Assembly: GCA_964247705.1 (NCBI GenBank)
Contig: CAXTVQ010000019.1
Span: forward strand, 7,437 to 71,436
Length of the DNA: 64,000 nt
Reading direction: 5' to 3'
DNA from: LMUY01 sp964247705
Lineage (GTDB): Bacteria > Pseudomonadota > Alphaproteobacteria > Acetobacterales > Acetobacteraceae
The translations under genes were made by a program, and so were the position numbers. The notes under the pieces were generated by a model that made no database searches, was not told the DNA's origin, and was given only the letters and a program-made list of their open reading frames with translations. This document shows, piece by piece, positions 8,423-17,256 of the stretch (the stretch's first letter is position 1; each line of letters opens with the position of its first letter).

Positions 8423-9222
8423 GCCTTTGCCCGCAGGAAGGCGCTGCCGGTGCGGTAGGGCGCGAAGGCCACCGGCGCGCTCAGCCCGGCCTGCCGCGCC
8501 AAGGCCGCCACCTGCCCGGCCAGATCGTCCCGGCGCTCGGCAGCCAGTGCGTCCAGGCTCGCCGGGTCCAACTCGATCACCACCGCGCCCGCCCGCACCC
8601 GGCACCGCACGGTCGCCGCCGCGAGCGCCCGCCCAACCAGCGTTTCGGCCGCGTGGACCATCGCCAACACCGGCGCCTCGATCCGGATCCCGGTCTCGAT
8701 CCGGCTCGACAGGCACGGCGCGGACGGCAGTTCGGACAGCGCGCCAAGGCCCAGTTCCACCGCCAGCGCACGCACCGCCCGCTTGTCCACGGCCGCCTCG
8801 ACGAACGGATGGCGCACGGCATGGTCGCGCGCCGCCTCCAATCCCGGGCGGTAATCGCCGAGGTCGTCCAGGTTGGTGCCGGACAGGATGGTGTGCCGGG
8901 TGCGGGCTGCGACCGCGCCATACAGGTTGGTCTTGCAGAAGAAGCAGCGGTTGACCGGGTTGGCGCGATACGACGGGTCGGCGAACTCGCCCGCGTCGAA
9001 CACATCGAGCGTCCAGCCTTCGCGCTCTGCCAACGCGCGCGTGCGATCGGTTGCCTCGGCAGGAACAGCCGGGGACGTGGCATGGTGCATCGTCACGCGG
9101 GGGCCCAGCACGCGATGCGCCGCGGTGGCGAGCGTCAGGCTGTCGATGCCGCCGCTGACGGCGACCGCCGCCGTGTCCAGCGTGCCGAGCACGCCCTGCA
9201 GCCGGGTGAGGATCTCGCTCAT
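8419..9222 (-). CDS. larE: LarE, ATP-dependent sulfur transferase of NPN cofactor synthesis
   Basis: 267 residues. LarE adenylylates the pyridinium biscarboxylate and inserts sulfur to give the bisthiocarboxylate ligand. The PP-loop S-G-G-I-D-S is at 23-28. C93-x-x-C96 (NRCFFCK) and C170 (APCLSSR) provide three cysteines. From what is known of the family, three-Cys LarE proteins bind a [4Fe-4S] cluster and can transfer sulfur catalytically, unlike the single-Cys sacrificial type, so this copy is predicted to be the cluster type. It overlaps larC and larB by 4 bp on either side. Confidence 0.92.
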   Translation of the reverse strand: MSEILTRLQGVLGTLDTAAVAVSGGIDSLTLATAAHRVLGPRVTMHHATSPAVPAEATDRTRALAEREGWTLDVFDAGEFADPSYRANPVNRCFFCKTNLYGAVAARTRHTILSGTNLDDLGDYRPGLEAARDHAVRHPFVEAAVDKRAVRALAVELGLGALSELPSAPCLSSRIETGIRIEAPVLAMVHAAETLVGRALAAATVRCRVRAGAVVIELDPASLDALAAERRDDLAGQVAALARQAGLSAPVAFAPYRTGSAFLRAKA

Positions 9223-10397
9223 GGCTTGGCGAGCGCCTCGGCCGCCTGGCGCAGGCCGACCCGCGCGGCCTGGCTGGTGGCGGCGGCGAGATGGTCCGCT
9301 TCGGCCTTGCCGGTGACGCCATCCGGGCGCTCTGCCAGTTTCACCCTCACCGCCTGGCCGGCCACGGTCACCTCGGCGAACCGGCGGGGAAGCGCGCGGC
9401 CGGCCACGATATGGGTGCGCAATCCGATCGTGGTGGTTTGCGTAAAGCACGCGGCCACCGCCTCCTCCAGCGCGTCCGGGCGGGCCAGCACCTGCACGTG
9501 GACCGCCATCCGGCCTTTCTTGCCCAGCGCCATCATCTGCACCACGTCATGCACGCCGGCCGTCGCTCGCACCCGCTCCAACCCGGCAGCCAGGTCCTCG
9601 CCCGACTGGTCGTCCACCTCGAAGCTGATCACGGCCAACTCGCGGTGATCCGGAGCCGCGGCAGGCGTGGCGGTGGTGAACACCAGGGCGCGCAGGCAAT
9701 TGCTGATGCCGGGCAGCGTGCGGGTGCCGAAGCCGAAGCCGGACGCGCCGAGCGTGCCGGGCGGTCGGGTGCGCGACGGTGCCAGATGGGCGAGGATGGC
9801 GGCGCCGGTCGGTGTGACGCGCTCGCCGGCGATCCCGTCATCCAGCGTGGCAAACCCCTTCAGCAGCAATGCCGTGGCAGGAGCGGGCACCGGCATCGGG
9901 CCATGCGCCGTCCGCACCTGCCCCGAGCCCAGCGGCAGCGGGGCCACCGACCAAGTGGCGGGTTCGGCGGCGGCGATCAGCCAGGCCGCGGCCACGATGT
10001 CCGCGATGCTGTCCGCCGCACCCACCTCGTGGAACACCACGTCGCCGACCTCGACACCGTGCACCTCGGCCTCCGCCACCGCCAAGCGCGTGAAGATCGC
10101 CGTTGCGTGGTGTTTCACGCGTTCGGGCAAGGCCGCGTGTGCGATGGAGTCGCGAATGGCCGACCAGTGGACGTGGCCATGATGGTGGTGGTGGCCGTGT
10201 TGCCCGGCGGCATCCACGACGAAACGGCGTCCGGTCAGCGTGCCGTCGTCGTGCGGCACGAGCCGGCATGCGGCGCCGGAGAGCGTCGCCGCCGCGTGCG
10301 CGGCGCCCTCCACCTCCGCCGGAAACGCGTCCAGCAGGGCGGCCACGAACATGTCGCCGGCGACCCCGCCAAGCGGATCAAGGTGGATATGATGCAT
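9219..10397 (-). CDS. larC: LarC, nickel insertion cyclometallase
   Basis: 392 residues in a single frame. It opens MHHIHLDPLGGVAGDM, the family's N-terminal signature, and carries a His-rich segment (GQHGHHHHHGHVH, about residues 65-78) expected to bind Ni2+. LarC inserts nickel in a CTP-dependent reaction, completing the NPN cofactor. Unlike Lactiplantibacillus larC, no programmed frameshift is needed. The start was set at the signature Met; the in-frame stretch up to 10496 is Cys-rich but unlike LarC. It ends with a 4-bp overlap with larE, 138 bp downstream of the kinase gene. Confidence 0.92.
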   Translation of the reverse strand: MHHIHLDPLGGVAGDMFVAALLDAFPAEVEGAAHAAATLSGAACRLVPHDDGTLTGRRFVVDAAGQHGHHHHHGHVHWSAIRDSIAHAALPERVKHHATAIFTRLAVAEAEVHGVEVGDVVFHEVGAADSIADIVAAAWLIAAAEPATWSVAPLPLGSGQVRTAHGPMPVPAPATALLLKGFATLDDGIAGERVTPTGAAILAHLAPSRTRPPGTLGASGFGFGTRTLPGISNCLRALVFTTATPAAAPDHRELAVISFEVDDQSGEDLAAGLERVRATAGVHDVVQMMALGKKGRMAVHVQVLARPDALEEAVAACFTQTTTIGLRTHIVAGRALPRRFAEVTVAGQAVRVKLAERPDGVTGKAEADHLAAATSQAARVGLRQAAEALAKP

Positions 10398-10535
10398 CGG
10401 CGACGGCAACCCTCTCCGCGATAGCCCGCTTAACGCCGCACACGGCGCGCAGTTACCGCAGGACGCATAGGGAGGTAGGCCTTTAGCCCCCCACACAAGG
10501 CGTGGGTAGAAGGGAGCCGAGTGCGAGCTCCCTCC

Positions 10536-11435
10536 TCAGCACGCTGCCGGGCTGGTTGGCAGGGCGGCCAGGGTTTCGGCGGCGGACGGGAAGCTGCCCT
10601 GGGTGCCCACCCGGGTGCAGCTCAGCCCCGCCGCCACGTTGGCCCGGCGCAGGGCTTCGGCCGGGGTGGCCCCACGGTCCAGCGCCGCCGCGAACACGCC
10701 GGTGAAGCAGTCGCCGGCCCCCGTCGTGTCCTTTACCCGGAGCGTCAGAGCGGCGACGTGCAGAGTGCCGTCACGGGTGGCCGCGTCGGCGCCCTGCTCG
10801 CCGCTGGTGCGCACGACACCGACGCCGAGCGCGGCTCGCAGCGCTGCGGGATCGGCGGAGGCGGCGGACTGCCCGGCAAGCCAGGCGGCTTCCTCGTGAT
10901 TGGCCACGATCCAATCCACCATGCGCAAAGCGTCCGCGGCAATCGGGCCGGCCGGAGCCAGGTTCAGCACGATGCGGGCGCCGCATGCCCGGGCGCGGCG
11001 GATCAGGGTGACGGTTTGCTTGGGGTCCACCTCTCCCTGCAGCACGAGCGTCGTCTGCGGCCCGAGCTGAGCGTCCGCCACCTGGTCTGCGCGGGCGAGC
11101 AGGTTGGCGCCGCTGCCGACGGCGATCTGGTTGCGGCCATCCCGGTCCACGCAGATCGAAGCGATGCCGGTCGGTTGGTCCACCCGCACCACGAGCGAGA
11201 GGTCCACGCCGTCCGCCTCCAACCCCGCGAGTGCCGTGTCCGCCGCACCGTCCCGGCCGACGGCGGCGGCCAACATGACATGCGCCCCGTCCCGCGCGGC
11301 GGCAGCGGCCTGGTTGGCGCCCTTACCGCCGGCCTCGATCCGGATGTCGGGCCCGATCACCGTCTCGCCGGGCCGGGGCAACGCGTCGAGATAGTGGATG
11401 ATGTCCAGGTTCACGCTGCCGAACACCAGGATCAT
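10536..11435 (-). CDS. rbsK: ribokinase-like PfkB-family sugar kinase
   Basis: 299 residues. PfkB motifs are present: the sugar-binding G-G-K-G-A-N (36-41), and D-T-T-G-A-G-D (236-242), whose final Asp is the catalytic base and whose glycines form the anion hole. Ribokinase phosphorylates ribose on O5; the exact sugar is inferred from overall similarity only. ATG 11435 overlaps the thyX stop by 4 bp, so the gene is translationally coupled to thymidylate synthase. There is no ribose transporter nearby. Confidence 0.85.
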   Translation of the reverse strand: MILVFGSVNLDIIHYLDALPRPGETVIGPDIRIEAGGKGANQAAAAARDGAHVMLAAAVGRDGAADTALAGLEADGVDLSLVVRVDQPTGIASICVDRDGRNQIAVGSGANLLARADQVADAQLGPQTTLVLQGEVDPKQTVTLIRRARACGARIVLNLAPAGPIAADALRMVDWIVANHEEAAWLAGQSAASADPAALRAALGVGVVRTSGEQGADAATRDGTLHVAALTLRVKDTTGAGDCFTGVFAAALDRGATPAEALRRANVAAGLSCTRVGTQGSFPSAAETLAALPTSPAAC

Positions 11436-12349
11436 CCGAGTGCAGCTTCCAACTCCGCCCATTCGCGCTTGCTGAGGCCGCTGGTTGCCTGCTCCACCGT
11501 CTCGCCGGCCAGGCGGCGCTTCACCACGGCAAGCATGCCGGCAGAGAGGGTCACGGCACCCACGCGGTAGTCCAGGAACGCGGCGTAGGTGGCCGGGACC
11601 CATGCCTCGACCGTGCGCAGCATGGCGTCGGCGTAGGCGCGGATCTCGTATTGGGCGTGGGCGTCCGCACGCAAACTCAAGAAGCCGAGCAGGTTGTGCA
11701 GGTCCGCCTTCCAGTACCACTGCGTGTAGGTGTTGAGCGTAAGGTTCATCCGCGCGAGTTCACGGGCGAGGCCCTGGCGCGCCGGGTCTGCGCCGTCCTC
11801 GTTCAGCATCCAGCTATAATTGTCGTAGGCCCGCCCGGCGTCGCTGCGCAGCAGGTCGAGCACGGCGGCGGCCTCCTCGCCTTCGAGCACGGCGCCGCGG
11901 CCCTGGCGGTTGCTCTCGGACTGGGCGGCGAGCTGCTCCGGGGCGGGGATGTAGAATTCCCGGTCCATGACGGAGTAGCGGGCGGAATACTCGTTCACGT
12001 TGGCGGTGCGGTGGCGGATCCACTGCCGTGCGACGAAGATCGGCAGCTTCACGTGGTACTTGATCTCGCACATCTCGAACGGGGTCGAGTGGCGGTGGCG
12101 CATCAGGTAGCGGATCAGCCCGGCATCCTCGCTGACCCGCTTGGTGCCACGCCCATAGGAGACTCGGGCTGCCTGCACCACGGCCGAGTCGTCGCCCATG
12201 TAGTCGATGACGCGGACGAAGCCGTGATCGAGCACGGGGATCGGATGATACAGCATCGCCTCGAGCGCCGGGACGGTGGCGCGCAGGGTGGGCGAGGTCG
12301 CATCCCTCTGGGCGGCGACTTCGGCGAGTTGTGTCGGAGACAGTGGCAT
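11432..12349 (-). CDS. thyX: FAD-dependent thymidylate synthase ThyX
   Basis: 305 residues from the chosen ATG at 12349. ThyX makes dTMP from dUMP with methylene-THF, using NADPH and FAD. The ThyX signature R-H-R-x7-S reads RHRTANVNEYS (112-122), followed by ARYS, with FEMCEIKYHVKLPIFVARQW upstream and the dUMP-binding region downstream. Upstream in-frame codons to 12445 come from a C/G-rich repeat and were excluded. First gene of the minus-strand run thyX-rbsK-larCEB-AKR. No thyA is visible in the window. Confidence 0.95.
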   Translation of the reverse strand: MPLSPTQLAEVAAQRDATSPTLRATVPALEAMLYHPIPVLDHGFVRVIDYMGDDSAVVQAARVSYGRGTKRVSEDAGLIRYLMRHRHSTPFEMCEIKYHVKLPIFVARQWIRHRTANVNEYSARYSVMDREFYIPAPEQLAAQSESNRQGRGAVLEGEEAAAVLDLLRSDAGRAYDNYSWMLNEDGADPARQGLARELARMNLTLNTYTQWYWKADLHNLLGFLSLRADAHAQYEIRAYADAMLRTVEAWVPATYAAFLDYRVGAVTLSAGMLAVVKRRLAGETVEQATSGLSKREWAELEAALG

Positions 12350-12354
12350 CAGAA

Positions 12355-12540
12355 CCTCCCTCTTCCCTTGAAGGAGGGGGCCGGGGGGAGGGAGGGGGCC
12401 GGGAAGAAGGGTGGCCGCACGCGGGATTGTCCCCGTGAACCGCAATCCAGTTCGCGGGTGAGTGCCGCGGCCACCCCTCCCCTAGCCCCTTCATCAAAAG
12501 GAGGGGGATCAATCAGAGAGGGTGGGATCGTTCTGGAGCG
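12355..12540. repeat. C/G-rich intergenic palindromic element
   Basis: A composite element bounded by CCTCCCTCTTCCCTTGAAGG (from about 12356) and CCCCTTCATCAAAAGGAGGG (from about 12486). The two ends are roughly complementary and would pair across about 150 bp. Related C-tract/G-tract palindromes occur at 18829-18905, 33848-33872 and 52003-52038, so this is a dispersed family in this genome. It separates thyX from the divergent tmRNA. No coding potential seen. Confidence 0.55.
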
Positions 12541-12589
12541 GGGCATGCCTTAACCCCTACCATTCCTCGCCAACCTCGCCTATATTCCC

Positions 12590-12862
12590 GAATGCTGGCT
12601 TCGGCCGGATATGGTGATAAACGATACGTGGAATAATCGTTGTGGACCCGGGGGCGGTACCCGGCGTCTCCACCACCCTCGGGTGGCTGCGGGGACGAAA
12701 TAGGCTCGACACGCGTGGTAAAGACGTATTTTTCGCTCGGCATTGTACCGCCGTCATCGGGCTATATTACAAATGCCAATGACAATCATGAGGCATTCGC
12801 AGTCGCAGCGTAAGTTGCGATAGACGCGGTTCGGGGGGGCACCGGGCAACAGAAGCCCCCCC
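12590..12862 (+). ncRNA. ssrA: tmRNA, circularly permuted two-piece form
   Basis: Ribosome-rescue RNA in the alphaproteobacterial permuted order: acceptor piece first, then a short excised loop, then the coding piece. The acceptor piece ends in CGTCTCC-A-CCA (12665-12675) after a T-stem CCGGG/CCCGG. The loop is 12676-12690. The coding piece starts GGGGACG (12691-12697), which pairs with CGTCTCC and includes a G-U at the third pair, the alanyl-tRNA synthetase identity element. The tag frame 12775-12813 encodes ANDNHEAFAVAA plus TAA. A TATATT -10-like box lies at 12581-12586. A G7/C7 hairpin (12834-12840 with 12855-12861) closes the gene. Outer ends are approximate. Confidence 0.93.
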
Positions 12863-12888
12863 ACTTATTCATACTAGGAGCGGCAGCG

Positions 12889-13896
12889 ATGCAGGCGATC
12901 TCGGTCCTCGATCTGGCACCAATCCCCGAGGGTTCGACGCCCGCAGACGCCTTGCACAATGCACGCAGTCTGGCGCAGCACGCCGAGCGGCTGGGTTACC
13001 AGCGCTACTGGCTGGCCGAGCACCACAACATGGTCGGCATCGCCTCGGCGGCCACCGCGGTCGCAATCGGCTTCGTCGCAGGCGGCACCAGCACCATCCG
13101 GGTCGGCGCCGGCGGGATCATGCTGCCGAACCACTCCCCCCTGGTGATCGCCGAGCAGTTCGGCACGCTCGCGACACTCTACCCCGGCCGGATCGACCTC
13201 GGCCTCGGCCGCGCACCCGGCAGTGACGGTTATACCCAGCGCGCGCTGCGGCGCGATCCGGAGGCAGCGGACCACTTCCCCGAGGATGTGGCGGAACTGC
13301 AAGCGCTGCTCGGCCCGGTGCAGCCGGGTCAACGGGTGCAGGCGGTGCCCGGCGGCGGGACCAACGTGCCGCTTTGGATCCTCGGGTCCTCGCTCTACGG
13401 CGCCCAGGTGGCGGCGCATTTCGGCCTGCCATACGCCTTCGCCTCCCATTTCGCACCGGACGCGCTGATGCAAGCGTTGCAGGTCTACCGGCAGTATTTT
13501 CGACCCTCCGCGCAACTCGCGCGGCCGCATGCCATGGTGGGCGTGAACGTGATCGCCGCTGAAACCGACGCCGAGGCGCGGCGGCTGTTCACCTCCGTCC
13601 AGCAAAGCTTCACCAATATGTTCCGCGGCACCCGCGGCAAACTGCTGCCGCCGATCGACGACATCGAGAGCTACTGGACGCCGGCGGAGAAGGCGCAGGC
13701 GTCTGCCATGCTCGCCTGCTCCTTCGTGGGCTCGGCCGACACGGTTCGGCGCGAGATGGGAGCGTTCCTGGCCCGCACCGGCGCCGACGAGTTGATGGTG
13801 GCCGGCGCGATCCACAGCCACACCGCACGCCTGCGCTCCTACGAGATCCTGGCTGAGGTCGCCCACAGCCTGGCCGAGCAGAAAGCGGCGGCGTGA
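12889..13896 (+). CDS. LLM-class flavin-dependent oxidoreductase (luciferase-like)
   Basis: 335 residues of the bacterial-luciferase-like fold. Family hallmarks are S-V-L-D-L-A-P at the N-terminus, the YWLAEHHNM segment, GAGGIMLPNHSPLVIAEQFG, and the GRIDLGLGRAPG flavin/phosphate region. This subgroup (single-component, F3-type) uses reduced FMN; the substrate is unknown. The start ATG follows AGGAG at good spacing. Its stop overlaps the GTG of the next gene by 4 bp, linking it to a molybdopterin protein. Confidence 0.9.
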   Translation: MQAISVLDLAPIPEGSTPADALHNARSLAQHAERLGYQRYWLAEHHNMVGIASAATAVAIGFVAGGTSTIRVGAGGIMLPNHSPLVIAEQFGTLATLYPGRIDLGLGRAPGSDGYTQRALRRDPEAADHFPEDVAELQALLGPVQPGQRVQAVPGGGTNVPLWILGSSLYGAQVAAHFGLPYAFASHFAPDALMQALQVYRQYFRPSAQLARPHAMVGVNVIAAETDAEARRLFTSVQQSFTNMFRGTRGKLLPPIDDIESYWTPAEKAQASAMLACSFVGSADTVRREMGAFLARTGADELMVAGAIHSHTARLRSYEILAEVAHSLAEQKAAA

Positions 13897-14552
13897 GCGA
13901 GGGGCTGCCGCCGGACAGCAAGCTCACGTCGGCCAAGCAGCGCTGGGCCGAGCAAGGACGGGGGCTGACGGGCCGCCACGCCCGCCCGGAGGAGGAGCGG
14001 TTGCCGCCGGGCCAGCATTTGGTGAAGGACTGGCCGGTGCTCGATCTCGGCGTCCACCCCAAAGTGGACCCGGCGCGCTGGACCTTGCGCGTGTTCGGCG
14101 CCGTGAAGGAGGCGCTCACCTGGGACTGGACCACGTTCCGTGCGCAGCAGCAGGTGCAGGAAACGACGGACATCCACTGCGTGACCACCTGGTCGCGCTA
14201 CGACAACCGGTGGGAAGGCGTTGCATCCCGCACCGTGCTGGACGCCGTGCAACCGCTGCCGGAGGCCGCGTTCGTGGTGCTGCACAGCCATGATGGCTAC
14301 ACCACCAATTTGCCGCTGGCCGATTTCGCCGCTGCGGACGCGCTGCTGGCGCATTCGTGGGAAGGCCGCCCGCTCACCACCGAACATGGCGGCCCGGTGC
14401 GCCTGGTCGTGCCGCATCTGTATCTATGGAAGTCCGCCAAGTGGCTGCAGCGGATCGAGTTCGTGACCGCCGATGCGCCCGGGTTCTGGGAGGTGCGCGG
14501 CTACCATGACCGGGGCGATCCGTGGGCTGAGCAGCGCTATTCCGACGATTGA
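13893..14552 (+). CDS. sulfite-oxidase-like molybdopterin oxidoreductase (YuiH type)
   Basis: 219 residues, GTG start. This is the compact molybdopterin-binding domain of the sulfite oxidase family. The Mo-ligand Cys is in D-I-H-C-V-T-T-W-S, followed by the conserved Trp/Arg of SRYDNRWEGV, and later HGGPVRLVVPHLYLWKSAKW and the C-terminal GFWEVRGYHDRGDPW. There is no signal peptide, so it is cytoplasmic, unlike MsrP/YedY. It is translationally coupled to the LLM oxidoreductase; a shared redox pathway is plausible but unproven. Confidence 0.9.
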   Translation: MSEGLPPDSKLTSAKQRWAEQGRGLTGRHARPEEERLPPGQHLVKDWPVLDLGVHPKVDPARWTLRVFGAVKEALTWDWTTFRAQQQVQETTDIHCVTTWSRYDNRWEGVASRTVLDAVQPLPEAAFVVLHSHDGYTTNLPLADFAAADALLAHSWEGRPLTTEHGGPVRLVVPHLYLWKSAKWLQRIEFVTADAPGFWEVRGYHDRGDPWAEQRYSDD

Positions 14553-14627
14553 TCGTCGGTTCCACGAAGCGCTTCGCTTCCGCAAAACTTTTTCGCTATA
14601 AGGCGCCTGTCTAAGAACCGGTGCGCC

Positions 14628-15500
14628 ATGACGATAAACCGCTTGCTTCCCGCTCTCGCGATCGTCGCCCTGCTCGGCGGGTGTGAAACGCTGAAAAGCA
14701 TCGAGCCATGGAACGGCTCGGCCGACACGATCGGGAAAGCCGAGAAAATCAAGCAGGACCCGTCGAACACGCCCGTCGAAACGCTGTACAACAACGGCGT
14801 CGACGCACTGAACGCCAAGCGTTACGCGACGGCGACCAAGCAATTCGACAACGTCGAGCAGTATTACCCATATTCCTCTTGGGCCACCAACGCTCAGTTG
14901 ATGCACGGCTACTCGGAATACCTGCAGAACCACTACTCCGAGGCGATCCCGGTATTGGACCGCTTCATTCAGCTCCATCCGACCAACCGGGATATCGCCT
15001 ACGCCTACTACCTCCGCGCGCTGTCATATTACGAGCAGATCGCGGACATCCAGCGCGACCAGAAGGGCACGCAGCAGGCGATGACGGCGCTGCAGGAAGT
15101 GTCGAACCGCTTCCCCGACTCCGCCTATGCCCGCGATGCGCAATTGAAGGTGGACCTCTGCCGCGACCATCTGGCCGGCAAGGAGATGGAGATCGGCCGC
15201 TACTACGAACAGCAGCATCTCTACACGGCCGCAATCAACCGCTTCCAGCGGGTGGTGGACGACTACCAGACCACCAATCACGTGCCGGAAGCGCTGCACC
15301 GGTTGACCGAAATCTACCTCATGCTCGGGCTGACCGATCAGGCAAAAACCACGGCGGCGGTGCTCGGACACAACTATCCGGGCAGCCGCTGGTATGCCGA
15401 CAGCTACAACCAGCTTGTCGCGGACAACCAGGTGCCGGACTCGCAGGGGCGGTACAGCAGGCCCGGGTTCTTCGCCCGGAACATCGGGTCGCTGTTCTAA
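14628..15500 (+). CDS. bamD: BamD, outer-membrane assembly lipoprotein
   Basis: 290 residues. A signal segment ends in a lipobox L-L-G-G-C (Cys19). It is followed by TPR repeats, with NNGVDALNAKRYATATKQFDNV and PYSSWATNAQLMHGYSEYLQNHYSEAI typical of BamD/ComL. BamD is the essential lipoprotein partner of BamA in inserting outer-membrane beta-barrels. The gene stands alone with a hairpin downstream and recN next, an order common in alphaproteobacteria. Confidence 0.95.
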   Translation: MTINRLLPALAIVALLGGCETLKSIEPWNGSADTIGKAEKIKQDPSNTPVETLYNNGVDALNAKRYATATKQFDNVEQYYPYSSWATNAQLMHGYSEYLQNHYSEAIPVLDRFIQLHPTNRDIAYAYYLRALSYYEQIADIQRDQKGTQQAMTALQEVSNRFPDSAYARDAQLKVDLCRDHLAGKEMEIGRYYEQQHLYTAAINRFQRVVDDYQTTNHVPEALHRLTEIYLMLGLTDQAKTTAAVLGHNYPGSRWYADSYNQLVADNQVPDSQGRYSRPGFFARNIGSLF

Positions 15501-15530
15501 GACTTAAGAGGGGTGTCCTCTGGCGGGGTC

Positions 15531-15570
15531 TGGGGCAACGCCCCAATCTCTGCTTAGCAGAGTGTTTGTT
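15531..15570 (+). terminator. double hairpin after bamD
   Basis: TGGGGC-AA-CGCCCCA (15531-15545) is followed by CTCTGC-TTA-GCAGAG (15548-15562) and then TGTTTGTT. The second hairpin plus the T-rich tail looks like a factor-independent terminator separating bamD from recN. The poor U-tract leaves some doubt. Confidence 0.5.
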
Positions 15571-15588
15571 AAGGCCGTTTCCCCCCGT

Positions 15589-17256
15589 ATGCTGACCGCG
15601 CTTTCCATCCGCGACGTCGTTCTCATCGAGCGGCTGGATCTGCAGTTCGGTCACGGCCTAACCGTGCTCACGGGCGAGACCGGCGCGGGTAAATCCATCC
15701 TGCTGGACAGCCTCGGCCTGGCGATCGGCATGCGCGCCGAGCAGGGGCTGGTGCGGGAAGGGGCCGACCAGGCCAGCGTCGCCGCCTGCTTCTCCGTGAC
15801 GCCGGGTCACGCCGCGCTGAGCTTGCTGGCCGAGCAGGGCGTCGACCTGGAGGACGAGATCGTGCTGCGCCGGGTGGTGGCGAAGGACGGACGGTCCCGC
15901 GCCATGATCAACGACCAGCCGGTCAGCATCGGGCTGCTTCGGCGCGCCGGGGCACTGCTGGTGGAGGTGCAGGGGCAGCACGATCAGATGGGCCTGGCCG
16001 ATCCGGCCGGTCATGCCGCGTTGCTCGACACCTTCGCGGGCAACGAGGCGCTGCGGCGCGCGGCGGCCATGGCCTGGAGCAAATGGCGCGGCGCGGTCGG
16101 CGCCTTGGAGACGGCCCGCAAAGAAATTGCCGAGGCCGCGCGCGAGGAGGACTGGCTGCGTCACGCCGTGGAGGAACTGGGCGCCCTGGGCCCGGAGGAC
16201 GGTGAGGAGGAGCGGCTGGCGCTCGAACGCCAACAGCTTCAGCAAGGCGAGCGGCGGGCCGAGGCGATTGCCGCCGCCGTGGCCGAGATCGCCCCCAAGG
16301 ACCGCCGCAGCCCCGGCCCGGCCGCAGCCCTGCGCGCTGCCTCCCGCGCGCTGCAGCGCCTGGGGGAGTCGGCCCCCGCCGCACCAGCGCTCGCCGCCCT
16401 GGACCGGGCGGAGGAGGCGCTGGCCGAGGCGGAGACGTTGCTCACCCGGCTGGCCGAGGAGGCGGACGCCGATCCCCGCCAGTTGGAGCGGGCGGAGGAG
16501 CGGCTGTTCGCCCTGCGCGCCGCGGCCCGCAAGCACAGCATTCCCGTGATCGAACTGCCCGCGTTGCTCGGACAGTTGCGGGGCCGGCTGTCGGCGCTGG
16601 AGAGCGGTTCGGCGCATGTCGCGGAGTTGGAAGCGGCGGCGGTCGCGGCACGGAAGGCCTTTGTGGCAGCCGGCGAGGCGCTCGGTGCTGCGCGCAAGGC
16701 AGCGGCGGGGCGGATGGCGAAGGCGGTGATGGAGGAGTTGCCGCCGCTCAAGCTGGACCGCGCCCGGTTCGTGGCCGAGGTGGCGCCGCTGGACGAGGCG
16801 AAGTGGGGGCCGGCAGGGATGGAGTCCGTGCGTTTCCTGATCGCGACCAACCCCGGGCAAGCGCCGGGCGCGCTGGACCGGGTGGCGTCCGGCGGCGAAC
16901 TGTCGCGCTTGATGCTGGCGTTGAAGGTGGTGCTGTCCAGCGGCTCGGCGGTGCCCACGCTGGTGTTCGACGAGGTGGATTCCGGCGTGGGCGGCGCCAC
17001 GGCGGCGGCCGTGGGCGACCGGCTGGCACGGGTGGCGTCCGGCGTGCAGGTGCTGGTGGTGACGCATAGTCCGCAGGTGGCAGCGCGTGGGGTGGAGCAT
17101 ATGCGCGTGGCCAAGCACGTGGCGGGGGGCCGGGTGCGGACGGACGTGACGGGGCTGGACGGGGCGGCACGGCGGGAGGAGATCGCGCGGATGCTGGCCG
17201 GGGAGACGGTGACGGAAGCCGCACGGGCCGCGGCGGATAGTTTGCTGGCGGTTTGA
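15589..17256 (+). CDS. recN: DNA repair protein RecN
   Basis: 555 residues, the usual RecN size. An SMC-like ATPase: Walker A G-E-T-G-A-G-K-S (about 29-36), long helical coiled-coil arms, the ABC signature SGGELSRLMLAL and Walker B TLVFDEVDSGVGG, then VLVVTHSPQVAA (switch His). It acts in recombinational double-strand-break repair. ATG 15589 (MLTALSIRDVVLIE) was chosen over an upstream in-frame start because it matches the family N-terminus. Its stop overlaps the TTG of the TPR gene. Confidence 0.95.
   Translation: MLTALSIRDVVLIERLDLQFGHGLTVLTGETGAGKSILLDSLGLAIGMRAEQGLVREGADQASVAACFSVTPGHAALSLLAEQGVDLEDEIVLRRVVAKDGRSRAMINDQPVSIGLLRRAGALLVEVQGQHDQMGLADPAGHAALLDTFAGNEALRRAAAMAWSKWRGAVGALETARKEIAEAAREEDWLRHAVEELGALGPEDGEEERLALERQQLQQGERRAEAIAAAVAEIAPKDRRSPGPAAALRAASRALQRLGESAPAAPALAALDRAEEALAEAETLLTRLAEEADADPRQLERAEERLFALRAAARKHSIPVIELPALLGQLRGRLSALESGSAHVAELEAAAVAARKAFVAAGEALGAARKAAAGRMAKAVMEELPPLKLDRARFVAEVAPLDEAKWGPAGMESVRFLIATNPGQAPGALDRVASGGELSRLMLALKVVLSSGSAVPTLVFDEVDSGVGGATAAAVGDRLARVASGVQVLVVTHSPQVAARGVEHMRVAKHVAGGRVRTDVTGLDGAARREEIARMLAGETVTEAARAAADSLLAV

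Noticed and set aside
9219..10397. Programmed frameshift in larC
   Set aside because: Known in Lactiplantibacillus, but here one uninterrupted frame covers both parts.
10398..10496. Cys-rich N-terminal extension of LarC (CGNCAPC)
   Set aside because: LarC proteins begin at the MHHIHLD-type signature. The upstream stretch is intergenic and the GTG has no convincing Shine-Dalgarno sequence.
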